A stretch of 64,000 nt of DNA from Pseudomonas yamanorum (GCF_900105735.1 NZ_LT629793.1:992001-1056000); one strand, 5' to 3'. Positions 14,771-23,028 are shown, counted from the stretch's first letter. The notes: generated by a model not told the origin, from the letters alone. A program made the numbers and translations.

Positions 14771-15208
14771 ATGAACGCAGTATTGAAGATATGCCAAGAG
14801 CGTTACGACGCTCAGTTGCCTCCAGAGGTCAGCGAGAGCGACGAGGTGACGGACTGGCTGGAGCATTCGGCGGAGCGCCTGGTGTGCGGCGTCGACATCA
14901 AGTGGAAGCGCCGCTACGGCCAGCCGCAGGTCGTGACGTTCGACCGGTTCTGCACGGTGCTGCAGGGTCACCTAAACCAGCGCCAGATAGACGGTCTGGA
15001 TCAGCGCGATTCGTTTGCCCGACTGCTGCTGTCGGCAATGCTGGGAGGTCAGGGCGATGCCCGCGCTCATGCCGCCGACCTGCTCGGGGAGCAACAGCCG
15101 ATAGCGGCAGTCGAGAAGATCGCTGTAGCGCTGCTGAGGCCGTATGCCACCGACGCGGTAGCAGCAGAGCGGGAAGAGGCAGAAGACGACGTGGAGGGTG
15201 ACCTATGA
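14771..15208 (+). CDS. Hypothetical phage protein (145 aa)
   Basis: An acidic 145-residue protein with an even more acidic tail (REEAEDDVEGD). GGAGG lies upstream of the ATG at 14771. It overlaps the next gene by ATGA. No domain recognised. Confidence 0.65.
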   Translation: MNAVLKICQERYDAQLPPEVSESDEVTDWLEHSAERLVCGVDIKWKRRYGQPQVVTFDRFCTVLQGHLNQRQIDGLDQRDSFARLLLSAMLGGQGDARAHAADLLGEQQPIAAVEKIAVALLRPYATDAVAAEREEAEDDVEGDL

Positions 15209-15420
15209 ACCAGCACACCGCCCTCGCCCGCCTGGGCCTGGAAATCGCCAAGATGAAGAAGTCGTGCACCCCGGTGCCGGATCGCACCTTCGTCATGGGC
15301 ATGATCGAAATGGCGGAGTTCGCCGAAATCATCAACACCCCTACCGCCAACCGTTACCGCGATGCGCTGGACGCCAAGTTCGTCGATCGCAATGCAGAGC
15401 TCAAGAGGGCCGCAGCATGA
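15205..15420 (+). CDS. Hypothetical phage protein (71 aa)
   Basis: A small soluble protein (MNQHTALARLGLEIAKMKKS) joined to both neighbours by four-base overlaps. No domain recognised. Confidence 0.6.
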   Translation: MNQHTALARLGLEIAKMKKSCTPVPDRTFVMGMIEMAEFAEIINTPTANRYRDALDAKFVDRNAELKRAAA

Positions 15421-15587
15421 CCACCGCACCGGTTAAATCACTGGTCGACGAGCAGATCGCCGAGATTGAACGCAGCCCGATCATCCTCGGTGCTGGCCTA
15501 CCGCGCGACCTACCGGTATCGGCACTGCCGCCCAAGCTTGCTGCTGCGATCAAGGGCGGACGGATCGCGGTGAGGGTTCGGCCATGA
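15417..15587 (+). CDS. Hypothetical phage protein (56 aa)
   Basis: The frame begins MTTAPVKSLVDEQIAEIERS and ends in a basic tail. ATGA overlaps on both sides show that it belongs to a translationally coupled chain. No domain recognised. Confidence 0.55.
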   Translation: MTTAPVKSLVDEQIAEIERSPIILGAGLPRDLPVSALPPKLAAAIKGGRIAVRVRP

Positions 15588-15826
15588 CGATGATTTGCGG
15601 AAGCTGCAATCAGGCCGGGATTCGGTGGGTCGGCCCATTCAGCAATTTGACCCATACCGAATGCCCGCACTGCGGTGGCACCAACTGCCAGTTGGTTGAT
15701 CAGCCAGAGCCGGACGAGCCTGAAACTGCCGCTTGTGGTTGCGGCGCCGAGGGCGAGGTGAACTACGACGACGGAACCGAGCGGCGTTACTACTGCTACA
15801 GCGCCTTGTCGATGTGCTCGCCATGA
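15584..15826 (+). CDS. Small cysteine-rich phage protein (80 aa)
   Basis: The protein has paired cysteines (CGSC, CPHC) near residues 5-28 and a second cluster (CGCG) near residue 50, consistent with zinc ribbons. ATGA overlaps join it to both neighbours. Function unknown. Confidence 0.6.
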   Translation: MTMICGSCNQAGIRWVGPFSNLTHTECPHCGGTNCQLVDQPEPDEPETAACGCGAEGEVNYDDGTERRYYCYSALSMCSP

Positions 15827-15939
15827 CCGCCCACCAGCGCACCCGGCGCCTACTCATCTGGCGCGGCTCCTTCTCCGCCCTATCCCTCTGCACCTTCCTG
15901 ATGTTGCTCAGCGCCCTCGCTGACCGAATCACTCAATAA
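15823..15939 (+). CDS. 38-residue single-span membrane peptide
   Basis: The frame MTAHQRTRRLLIWRG plus the hydrophobic SFSALSLCTFLMLLSALA has a basic N-terminus and one membrane span. It starts inside the previous stop codon (ATGA). Function unknown. Confidence 0.5.
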   Translation: MTAHQRTRRLLIWRGSFSALSLCTFLMLLSALADRITQ

Positions 15940-15954
15940 CCAACACCTTCAATC

Positions 15955-15983
15955 GCTGCGAGCTTCGCGGCAAGGAATCCCCA
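15955..15983 (+). promoter_or_regulatory. Start-associated stem-loop leader, copy 1
   Basis: GCTGCGA and TCGCGGC pair (one G-T) around a three-base loop, directly followed by AAGGA and the ATG of the coiled-coil gene. Similar hairpin plus AAGGA leaders occur at 21562, 23029 and 24752. Confidence 0.55.
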
Positions 15984-17143
15984 TGTCCGCACAACAGCAG
16001 GTCATCACCATCGACGACATCAGCGCCGACAACGCGCCGGCCATCTACGTAGCTGGCGGCCTTGGCCAGTTCTTCGACGCTGTGAAGGCAGAAGTAACCG
16101 GCGAGGTGCCCGACCTGACCACGGTGAAAGGTCGCGCTCGCATCGCTTCCCTGGCCGCAACGGTGAGCAAGTCCAAAAAGGCCGTCGAGACACCTGGTCG
16201 CGACTACCTGAAACGCCTGAAGGAAATGCCCAAGGTGGTTGAGGCTGAGCTACGCGAGTTCGTCGACGCTATGGATGCGCTGCGGGACGAGACACGCAAG
16301 CCTCTGACTGAATGGGAAGCTGCTGATGCTGCCAAGAAGCGGGAGATCGAAGCATGGGTGGGCGAACTACGCCTTGACCCGCTGACCATCAGCACTGCCG
16401 ACTCCGAATACCTGAAAATCAGCATCGGCGCCTTTGAAGGAGTCGTGATTGACGGCGAGTGGCTTGGCGATCACGAGGCCGAGGCGCTGCGCTTGAAGGC
16501 GGACACCTTAGAAGCGCTGCGTGCCGCCCTGGTGAAGCGCGAACAATACGAGGCTGAGCAGGCCGAGCTTGTGCGATTGCGCGCCGAAGCTGAAGCGCAG
16601 GCCCAACGCGACCGCGACGCGGAAATTGCCCGAGTCGCCGCCGAACAAGCACGACTCCAGGCCGAGCAACAGGCCCAGGCCGAACGTGATGCCGCAGCGC
16701 GCCGCGAGCAGGAACTGCTGGACCAGGCCGCCGCCACTCAGCGCGCCGCCGCACAAGCTGCACTGGATGCCGACGCCGCCGCCGAACGCCAGCGCCTGCA
16801 ACTGGAACTCCAGGCCGAACAGTCCCGCGCAGCAGCGGCACAGGCCGAAGTAAACCGGTTGGCCGCCGAGCAGCGCGCCGAGCAAGACCGACTCGCGGCC
16901 ATCCGTCGACAAGAGGAAGCCGTGGAGCAGGCGCGACTGGCTGAGATTGCCCGGGCGAACGCTGCGGCTGACGAAATCCTGCGCCAGGCTGCTGCGCGTG
17001 AGGCTGACCTTGAGCATCAGCGTTCAATCAACGGCGCGGCGCTGAAAGCTTTTGTCGCTGGCGGAATGACCGAGGAGTGCGCGAAGCAAGCCATCAAGCT
17101 GATCGCCAATCGCAAGATCCCCGCCATTTACATTTCTTACTGA
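15983..17143 (+). CDS. Phage coiled-coil protein of recombination cassette
   Basis: The 386-residue protein has a folded N-terminal region (to about residue 180). A long Ala/Gln/Glu/Arg-rich coiled coil covers residues 185-345. A small C-terminal region (ALKAFVAGGMTEECAKQAIK) could contact a partner. It directly precedes Erf and the exonuclease, so it probably assists phage recombination, perhaps as an accessory. Such proteins are often labelled TolA-like because of the coiled coil alone; I see no membrane anchor or TolA domain. Confidence 0.65.
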   Translation: MSAQQQVITIDDISADNAPAIYVAGGLGQFFDAVKAEVTGEVPDLTTVKGRARIASLAATVSKSKKAVETPGRDYLKRLKEMPKVVEAELREFVDAMDALRDETRKPLTEWEAADAAKKREIEAWVGELRLDPLTISTADSEYLKISIGAFEGVVIDGEWLGDHEAEALRLKADTLEALRAALVKREQYEAEQAELVRLRAEAEAQAQRDRDAEIARVAAEQARLQAEQQAQAERDAAARREQELLDQAAATQRAAAQAALDADAAAERQRLQLELQAEQSRAAAAQAEVNRLAAEQRAEQDRLAAIRRQEEAVEQARLAEIARANAAADEILRQAAAREADLEHQRSINGAALKAFVAGGMTEECAKQAIKLIANRKIPAIYISY

Positions 17144-17153
17144 GGCTTCCCGC

Positions 17154-17912
17154 ATGTCCCAAGAAATCATCATGCCGCTGGAGCGCGATCGCCAAATGGC
17201 CGCCCAGCCAGCGCAAGAAATCAGCATGTTGTCGACCATCAGCCGGCTTGCCCTTGATCCTCGCTGCGACATGGACAAGCTGGAGCGCCTGATCAAGCTT
17301 CAGGATCGGATGGAAGCGAAGAGCGCGCTGGAGGCGTTCAACGCCGCCTTTGCAGAAATGCAGTGCGAAATGCCCTCTGTTGAGAAACGCACCGAGAACA
17401 CGCACACCAAGAAGATGTACGCCGATCTGGACGACATCAACTACGCGGTCCGCCCGGTAATGGCCAAGTTTGGCTTTGGCGTCTCGTTCAAGATCGTCAA
17501 CCAGGCCAATGGCGTCAGCATTACCGGAATCCTGATGCACAAGGCCGGACACCGCGAAGAAACGACCATGATCTTGCCGCTTGATACCGGCGCCGGGCGT
17601 AGCGCCGTGCAGTCAGTTGGCTCAACCACTACTTACGGCAAGCGTTATGTCATGTGCGCCCTGCTCAACATCACCAGCGGCGACGACAACGACAATGACG
17701 GCTATGTCGAACCGTCCGATCAGCTGGTAACCCCAGCCCAGGCACGGCAGGTTCAGGCTCTGCTGGATAAGTGCAGCGAGGCTGTCCACGCCAACTTTGA
17801 AAAGATGTACGGCGACCCTGGCCAGATTGCGAAGTCGGCGTTTGACGGCGTGGTTGCGGGGCTGAACAACTCAATCTCAAAAGCCGCCAAAGCGGCGCAG
17901 CAAGCGGGGTAA
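17154..17912 (+). CDS. erf: Erf-family single-strand annealing protein
   Basis: The 252-residue protein shows the Erf core: ALEAFNAAFAEMQCEMP near residue 58, KKMYADLDDINYAVRPVM near residue 84 and SVGSTTTYGKRYVMCALLNI near residue 150, then an acidic DDNDNDG. Erf anneals complementary single strands in phage recombination and circularisation. It lies between the coiled-coil gene and the exonuclease gene, forming a SynExo-type pair. Confidence 0.9.
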   Translation: MSQEIIMPLERDRQMAAQPAQEISMLSTISRLALDPRCDMDKLERLIKLQDRMEAKSALEAFNAAFAEMQCEMPSVEKRTENTHTKKMYADLDDINYAVRPVMAKFGFGVSFKIVNQANGVSITGILMHKAGHREETTMILPLDTGAGRSAVQSVGSTTTYGKRYVMCALLNITSGDDNDNDGYVEPSDQLVTPAQARQVQALLDKCSEAVHANFEKMYGDPGQIAKSAFDGVVAGLNNSISKAAKAAQQAG

Positions 17913-17918
17913 ACAGCC

Positions 17919-18536
17919 ATGCAAATAATCACTGAGGTTGAACAGGGCTCGCCTGAGTGGCTGGCCCTGCGCCTGGGTATCGTCACATGCTCAGAACTGG
18001 AATGTCTGCTGGTCAACGGCAAAGGCGAGGCAGGTTTCGGCACTGGCGCCTTCACCTACATGAACACGCTCATCGGCGAGCGCATCACCGGCGAAGCTGC
18101 TGACCCGTTCATGGGGAACCGTCACACCGAGCGCGGCCATGAGCTGGAAGGCGTTGCCCGAAAGCTGTACGAACAGCGTGAAGAGGTCGAGACCAAGCAG
18201 GTTGCAATCATCCTGAACCACGGCGCGGGCTATTCGCCCGACTCGCTGGTAGGGGCTAAGGGCCTGACGGAAATCAAAACCAAGCTTCCGAAGTTTCAGG
18301 TCGAAGTGATCCTGTCCGGCGACATTCCAAAGGAACACGTCGCCCAGTGCCAGGGCGGCCTGTGGGTGTCGGAGCGCGAGTGGATCGACTTTGTGTGCTA
18401 CTGGCCTGGCATGCCGCTGTTCATCAAGCGCGCCTACCGGGACGAGGCGATGATCCGCAAGCTGTCGGAGCGGGTCAGCACATTCTACGAAATCTTGGAC
18501 GACCGGATGAATCGGGTCTTGGGGATCGCAGCATGA
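17919..18536 (+). CDS. YqaJ-type phage exonuclease
   Basis: The 205-residue protein begins with EQGSPEWLALRLGIVTCSE, the usual start of YqaJ/lambda-exonuclease enzymes. The PD-(D/E)xK active site is Asp108 (GYSPDSL) with Glu118 and Lys120 (LTEIKTK). A later motif, PKEHVAQCQGGLWVS, is also typical. It should resect 5' strands to feed the Erf annealase encoded six bases upstream. Confidence 0.9.
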   Translation: MQIITEVEQGSPEWLALRLGIVTCSELECLLVNGKGEAGFGTGAFTYMNTLIGERITGEAADPFMGNRHTERGHELEGVARKLYEQREEVETKQVAIILNHGAGYSPDSLVGAKGLTEIKTKLPKFQVEVILSGDIPKEHVAQCQGGLWVSEREWIDFVCYWPGMPLFIKRAYRDEAMIRKLSERVSTFYEILDDRMNRVLGIAA

Positions 18537-19123
18537 TCAGCAACCACCTCAACCTGGTCGAGGCGCTTCGCCCGGCCTCGGATGAACTGGCGGCACAGGT
18601 CGCCGAGTTTGTGGCGGCCGGCGGCGAAATCGAAATTGCCGAGCCTCCGCCGCCGCCGAAGCCCGTCGTGTATGTGCCCCAGGAGCCGCCAGCGCCGAAG
18701 CCGTTTGTTCGCCGGCGCGTCGATGCGACACCCCTGCCCTATGCACCAATCAACGCGCGCGCCGAGAAGCGCACAAAGCTGATTGAGAAGGTGGCAGAAC
18801 TGGCAGCGACTCACACCCAAAGCGAAGTTGCTCAGTTGCTCAAGGTCAGCCGCAGAACACTCTGCGGCATCACGCAAGAGTTTGGGATCAAGTTCAAGAA
18901 AGCGGTGCGCGGCGGCAATCAAGACCCTGAGCGCCAAAAGCAGATGGAAGAGCGCGATGCCAAGTTTGCAGAGCGTATCCGTGCCTTCTTGGAGCTGGGC
19001 ATCACTCGCCGCCAGTGTTGCGGAAGGCTCGCTATCAGTAATAAGACCTTCGAACGGATCATCGCCGCCCACGACATCGACTACCCCAAAGCGCGCCAGG
19101 GCAGCACTTCATGCGCCGCATAG
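18533..19123 (+). CDS. Double helix-turn-helix phage protein
   Basis: The 196-residue protein starts in the exonuclease stop (ATGA). After a proline-rich linker (PPPPPKPVVYVPQEPP) it carries two helix-turn-helix-like segments: SEVAQLLKVSRRTLCGITQE near residue 97 and ITRRQCCGRLAISNKTFERI near residue 158. It probably binds DNA, as a regulator or recombination helper. No family name is certain. Confidence 0.6.
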   Translation: MISNHLNLVEALRPASDELAAQVAEFVAAGGEIEIAEPPPPPKPVVYVPQEPPAPKPFVRRRVDATPLPYAPINARAEKRTKLIEKVAELAATHTQSEVAQLLKVSRRTLCGITQEFGIKFKKAVRGGNQDPERQKQMEERDAKFAERIRAFLELGITRRQCCGRLAISNKTFERIIAAHDIDYPKARQGSTSCAA

Positions 19124-19192
19124 CCCGCATCCAGCAACGCAAACGTCAAACTTGGCTCGCACTGCCGGCCAGCGGAATAGAAGAGGTAGGCC

Positions 19193-19516
19193 ATGGCAAA
19201 GACTGTGCAGGAACGCTCGGCAAAAACTGCCAGGAAGCGCGTGGCACTTGCCGAAGAGGAATTGAGGCTCAGGGTTCGCCCAGGCACCCGGCAGGCCCTG
19301 GCCGATCTGATGGAGTGGTCAGGCATTACTGAGCAAGGTGAGGCGATGACGCTGATGATTCATCACCTGCATGCGCTGGGCTCGAAAGCCACATTCCTGC
19401 TTGATCCGCCGCGCCACAAAATCCAGATATCCGAAAACGTGGCGCGGGAATTCCGCAATAAAAGCCTTCTCGCCATTCAGAAAGACCCAGGCGACGAAAT
19501 CATCGAGCCAGCATAA
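19193..19516 (+). CDS. Arc/MetJ-like phage DNA-binding protein, tentative
   Basis: The 107-residue protein has a basic N-terminus and a segment LRLRVRPGTRQALADLMEWS, with the strand-helix start of ribbon-helix-helix proteins. The C-terminal part contains ISENVAREF. GAGG is near the ATG. The 3' part of the gene carries the third copy of the phage inverted-repeat site, which supplies the ENVAR codons. Confidence 0.55.
   Translation: MAKTVQERSAKTARKRVALAEEELRLRVRPGTRQALADLMEWSGITEQGEAMTLMIHHLHALGSKATFLLDPPRHKIQISENVAREFRNKSLLAIQKDPGDEIIEPA
19410..19447. repeat. Inverted repeat site, copy 3 (CGCGCCAC-N20-CGTGGCGCGG)
   Basis: The same arms as at 2322 and 10730, with one extra base between them, lie inside the coding sequence of the 107-residue protein. 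Confidence 0.7.
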
Positions 19517-19574
19517 CCCACCCTACTCGCTGCATCCGGTAACCCGGAGGGCGGCGCCTGACTGGAGATAATCC

Positions 19575-19997
19575 ATGAGCAACATTCCTCCACGCCCGAA
19601 AGCTGACAAAGCAATGATCCTCGCCGCTTGCGCTGTTGTGGCCGAGAAGATCAACGCGGACGCCGAAACCATCGCCCAGCACTACCGCCGCCACATGGAT
19701 GGTTTTGAGCTGGCAAAGGAACTCGATAAGTACGCGTCCTGGGATACCACTCGGGATGACATGGAAGCACTAGATGAGATCGACTATCTCGTAGACCGCG
19801 CCGAGGATTTGGCAGTGAAGGCGTGGGCAGAAAAGTTCAAGCCGGAACCTCCACTGCCTATCGGTACAAGGGTGAAGCAGGGCGTGATCACGCACATCTA
19901 CGCATATCAGCCGGCGATGTATTGCGTCAAAGAAGATGGATGCACGAACGACACGCGCAGCCTTCTTATCAAATTCGAAGACGCTGTGGCCGCCTGA
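19575..19997 (+). CDS. Hypothetical phage protein (140 aa)
   Basis: A soluble acidic 140-residue protein (NADAETIAQHYRRHMDGFEL). GGAG lies a few bases before the ATG. No domain recognised. It is the last rightward gene before the minus-strand cassette. Confidence 0.6.
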   Translation: MSNIPPRPKADKAMILAACAVVAEKINADAETIAQHYRRHMDGFELAKELDKYASWDTTRDDMEALDEIDYLVDRAEDLAVKAWAEKFKPEPPLPIGTRVKQGVITHIYAYQPAMYCVKEDGCTNDTRSLLIKFEDAVAA

Positions 19998-20017
19998 CCC
20001 GCCCTCACCTATTGCGA

Positions 20018-20236
20018 TTAATCTGGCTTCAATGCCAGTACCGTGGCGTGCGCTTCACTGATCTCCTGACACGCCATCGCGACATACGGATGATCTACTT
20101 GGCGGAACGGGCTATGTCCTATGATCAGCCCGTGTGCAAGGTCCAATAAATCCTTGGTCCTGGCGCCAGCCGCCTCTGATGCGGCGATAACGGCGATGAG
20201 CGCCTGCTCCAGCGCAATTTCACGATCAGTAGACAT
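20018..20236 (-). CDS. Small phage protein on opposite strand (72 aa)
   Basis: The protein is mostly helical (MSTDREIALEQALIAVIAAS) and soluble. GGAG lies eight bases before the ATG at 20236. It is the last gene of a minus-strand cassette inside the plus-strand operon. Function unknown. Confidence 0.55.
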   Translation of the reverse strand: MSTDREIALEQALIAVIAASEAAGARTKDLLDLAHGLIIGHSPFRQVDHPYVAMACQEISEAHATVLALKPD

Positions 20237-20340
20237 CTGTTTCTCTCCTTGTTCCGGCTCCATGCCGGTCACCCGTAATACCCTAGCGGAACCCAAGCGG
20301 CAAATAATTTATACGGATATTCGACGCTTTGGCGAGAATA

Positions 20341-21045
20341 TTATCCCACCTCAGGACGCTTATCGGACTCATCGTTATGCCCGCTTAATATGCTGGTTCG
20401 AATTCGGTCCAATCCCAGAGCTAAACTTTTCCTTACATCATGAACATTTCTAAACTCCGTCACGGCCAACTCAACTGATAGTCGTGCAAGCTGATCAATC
20501 GCAAATCGGGCCTCATCCCGATGCCGAAGGATGCTATCGAAAAATGCCTCATCACCTGGAAGAGATGATCGATGACCTTCATCACGATCAAATCTGTAAG
20601 CTGATTCGTTTTGCCGATCCCACACGCGCTCATAGATAGAGATATGTTGATCAACCACTTTTATAGCTGTGTCTTGTGCAGCGCTGACTTGGAGCACCCT
20701 CGCATCGCTGGCCGCCTTAGTCATTTGGTTGAGCTGAGTGTCGAATGTTTGCTGCTGTAGTACGTTCATGCTCTTGAACTCCGCCTTCTGCACCTCAAGC
20801 AACTCACGCTGCATATAAACGGTTTTCAAGACAGCGAGCAAAGTTACAAACGAGACAAGAGGGCCAAATATCCCACCTATATACCCTCCAAAATTAGACC
20901 ACTCTCCGGAAGTTATAGACAGGCCACCTCCAAATTTTGACCTATATAAAACCACGGCAATAACTAATGCGAGGGTTACGGCGAAAACTGAAAACAATAG
21001 AAACCCTAGATATCGGTCTTGAATGCTACGATCAGTGTTTATCAT
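20341..21045 (-). CDS. Two-span membrane protein resembling putative abortive-infection (putAbiC) proteins
   Basis: The 234-residue protein has membrane segments near residues 13-33 and 54-75, then a long cytoplasmic helical part. The stretch EWSNFGGYIGGIFGPLVSFV with a following LLAVLKTVYMQREL matches the pattern of the putAbiC group, in which a W-x-x-FG-x-x-x-GG-x-x-x-P motif precedes the second span. Such proteins are suspected of blocking phage growth. The gene is markedly AT-rich and on the strand opposite to the surrounding operon, as expected for a lysogen-expressed cargo gene. Family assignment is by motif only. Confidence 0.55.
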   Translation of the reverse strand: MINTDRSIQDRYLGFLLFSVFAVTLALVIAVVLYRSKFGGGLSITSGEWSNFGGYIGGIFGPLVSFVTLLAVLKTVYMQRELLEVQKAEFKSMNVLQQQTFDTQLNQMTKAASDARVLQVSAAQDTAIKVVDQHISIYERVWDRQNESAYRFDRDEGHRSSLPGDEAFFDSILRHRDEARFAIDQLARLSVELAVTEFRNVHDVRKSLALGLDRIRTSILSGHNDESDKRPEVG

Positions 21046-21087
21046 AAGATTCTATCCTTCGAAATATTGGATCGATATTCCTTTATA

Positions 21088-21321
21088 TCAACGAATCACG
21101 CCAGCAATCAGCCTGGCCCCAACCTCACGCCCAGCCACTTGCGCCAGGCCACGGTCAACATAGGTTCGGTCACCCGCAACAACCGGCACCACGACTTCAC
21201 CACCACGCTTTACCTCGACGTTGATACGCCAGGTCTCCCGGCCTTCCTCGTCCTTGTCGCACTCCATGTAGTTCCAAACCTGAAAGCCTTCGATCTCATC
21301 GTAAATATCGTGCTTTGTCAT
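21088..21321 (-). CDS. Hypothetical phage protein (77 aa)
   Basis: A small soluble protein (MTKHDIYDEIEGFQVWNYME) with a beta-rich middle. No good ribosome binding site is seen for this ATG or for one four codons upstream at 21333. It belongs to the minus-strand cassette by orientation. Function unknown. Confidence 0.5.
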   Translation of the reverse strand: MTKHDIYDEIEGFQVWNYMECDKDEEGRETWRINVEVKRGGEVVVPVVAGDRTYVDRGLAQVAGREVGARLIAGVIR

Positions 21322-21356
21322 GGCCCAGCCCATTTAGAGGAAGGAGCCATCGTAGC

Positions 21357-21440
21357 TCAAAGCCAGCCGGTACGGATGATCACAGTGATCAGGCGAATGG
21401 TGGCGGCGATCAGGTTTATCCACTCGGTCAGTCGTTTCAT
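21357..21440 (-). CDS. 27-residue hydrophobic peptide, tentative
   Basis: MKRLTEWINLIAATIRLITV plus seven residues forms a single amphipathic or membrane helix. GGAG lies nine bases before the ATG. It resembles small membrane-active peptides, but its length makes it uncertain. Confidence 0.35.
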   Translation of the reverse strand: MKRLTEWINLIAATIRLITVIIRTGWL

Positions 21441-21561
21441 CCGGCAGCGCTCCAGGTGGTTGATGAGCGCATGTTGGGCCCTTACCAGCCCGCTGCTCAA
21501 CGCACAAGGCTGTGGGTAAGTCCTAATCGTTATTGACCACCGCAGGCCCCCCCACTCCACC

Positions 21562-21591
21562 GCCCGGGCATGGCCCGGCAAGGACTCCCCA
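21562..21591 (+). promoter_or_regulatory. Start-associated stem-loop leader, copy 2
   Basis: The palindromic GCCCGGGCATGGCCCGGC is followed at once by AAGGACTCCCC and the ATG at 21591. It has the same layout as copies at 15955, 23029 and 24752. Confidence 0.55.
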
Positions 21592-22232
21592 TGCCTACAG
21601 AAAACAAAGCCGCCGCGCCCCTGCAGGTGGAGCGCTCAACAGTAACGAAGCTGGTAATCACCGGCGCGCCAAGGCTCGATCCGATCACCGTTTTCCTCGA
21701 GGACTTCGGCCGACGCGACTGCCCGACCGAATCCGACCCGAACTACCAGACAGCTCAAGGCAAGATCACAATCAACTGCTGGGACAACAGCTGGAATGCC
21801 TACTGGGGCGGGATGGGCCCGCGAACCGTCGCCGAGTTCGTCGCCGACTGCGGCTGGGACTACGTCCTAAACTGCCTGGATCGTGGGATCAGCCCAACTG
21901 TATTCAGCGGAGACGCGCTTCACACCCTGGCCAAAAAGTGCATCGTACAGCGCCGCCGGCAACAAACCGGGCGTCACGAATGGGAGCTGGGCGAACTGAG
22001 CAAGGATGAGGCGCGCGACCTTTGGCACGACATCGACTCATTACGCAGCATCGAGAGCCCGAACGAGTGCTGGCATCAGAGCGAACTGCTGACTGAGCTG
22101 TTCGGGGATGAATGGCATTACTCGCTCGACGGTAAAGCTGTCGAAGAAAATCACGAGTTCACCTACCTGCGGCGGGTTGTCGAAGCTGTGCAGCAGGCGC
22201 TGCGCCAGGAACAGCAGCAGGTGGCCGCATGA
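21591..22232 (+). CDS. Conserved lambdoid prophage protein (213 aa)
   Basis: The segment VTKLVITGAPRLDPITVFLE followed by GKITINCWDNSWNAYWGGMG resembles an uncharacterised protein shared by lambdoid prophages of enterobacteria. The ATG at 21591 has AAGGA six bases upstream. It overlaps the next gene by ATGA. Function unknown. Confidence 0.65.
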   Translation: MPTENKAAAPLQVERSTVTKLVITGAPRLDPITVFLEDFGRRDCPTESDPNYQTAQGKITINCWDNSWNAYWGGMGPRTVAEFVADCGWDYVLNCLDRGISPTVFSGDALHTLAKKCIVQRRRQQTGRHEWELGELSKDEARDLWHDIDSLRSIESPNECWHQSELLTELFGDEWHYSLDGKAVEENHEFTYLRRVVEAVQQALRQEQQQVAA

Positions 22233-22540
22233 AGCGCATCTACCTCAGCGGCCCCATGACCGGCCTGCCCGGCCTCAACTTCGCCGCCTTCCACGCCATG
22301 ACCACCAACCTGCGCGCCGGTGGCCACACCGTCACCAACCCCGCCGAGATCAACCCCGACGGCGGCTCCTGGAACGACTGCATGCGCCGCGACATTGCTG
22401 CCCTGATGGACTGCGACACCGTGGCCACCCTGCCCGGCTGGGAGCATTCAAAGGGTGCCCGCCTGGAAGTCCTGATCGCCGAACGCCTCGGCATGACGGT
22501 TGTGAAAGCCCATGATCTGGTAACGAGGGAGGCTGTATGA
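22229..22540 (+). CDS. DUF4406 (nucleoside deoxyribosyltransferase-like) protein
   Basis: The 103-residue protein begins KRIYLSGPMTGLPGLNF and contains WNDCMRRDIAALMDCDTVAT and LPGWEHSKGARLE. These are the motifs of DUF4406, a relative of nucleoside 2-deoxyribosyltransferases. It may act on nucleotides during phage growth; substrate unknown. ATGA overlaps on both sides. Confidence 0.75.
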   Translation: MKRIYLSGPMTGLPGLNFAAFHAMTTNLRAGGHTVTNPAEINPDGGSWNDCMRRDIAALMDCDTVATLPGWEHSKGARLEVLIAERLGMTVVKAHDLVTREAV

Positions 22541-22965
22541 GCCGTTTCTGTTTTTGTAACTGCCCGGCGGGCTTCTCGGCTGAGCCTGAGCGCCACGCCC
22601 CAGACTGCCCAGGCCGATCCGGCGCAGGCAAGGCGCGGACTCCAGTGCCAGCAACCTCTCCGGTGCTGAAGGTGACCGCCGCCGAAGAGCTCGACGCCGT
22701 CCTGCACTGGCGCAACAAGCACGCGATCGCGGTCAGGGAGCGTGACGGCCTGCAGGTGAGTTTGAACACCGCGGACCAAACGATAGACGACCTGAACGCG
22801 GCGGTTTCCCGGCGGACGAAGCGGGTTCGAGATCTGGAAGCGCAGCTGGCCTGCGCCGTGGACGCACTCAATGAGGTCGTCAAGGTCTCAGCCATGTACG
22901 AAAAGCCTTTCGAGATTGCAACGCTTGCCATAGGCGAGCTGTCAGCCAGAGCAAATTCTGCCTAA
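22537..22965 (+). CDS. Hypothetical phage protein with coiled coil (142 aa)
   Basis: The N-terminus is cysteine-rich (CFCNCPAGF, then CPG) and may bind zinc; residues 60-115 form a coiled coil. The C-terminal end (EIATLAIGELSARA) echoes the end of the Ead-like protein at 7774. Overlaps the previous gene by ATGA. Confidence 0.55.
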   Translation: MSRFCFCNCPAGFSAEPERHAPDCPGRSGAGKARTPVPATSPVLKVTAAEELDAVLHWRNKHAIAVRERDGLQVSLNTADQTIDDLNAAVSRRTKRVRDLEAQLACAVDALNEVVKVSAMYEKPFEIATLAIGELSARANSA

Positions 22966-22969
22966 ATCC

Positions 22970-22996
22970 CGAAAGGAGTACATCCGTACCCTTTCG
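22970..22996. repeat. Imperfect hairpin between early genes
   Basis: CGAAAGGAGTAC and GTACCCTTTCG pair around ATCC with one bulge. It follows the stop of the preceding gene and has no T-run, so it is not a standard terminator. Confidence 0.4.
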
Positions 22997-23028
22997 CAAA
23001 TCCTGTAACCCCTCCCCCTTCAAAGTCA

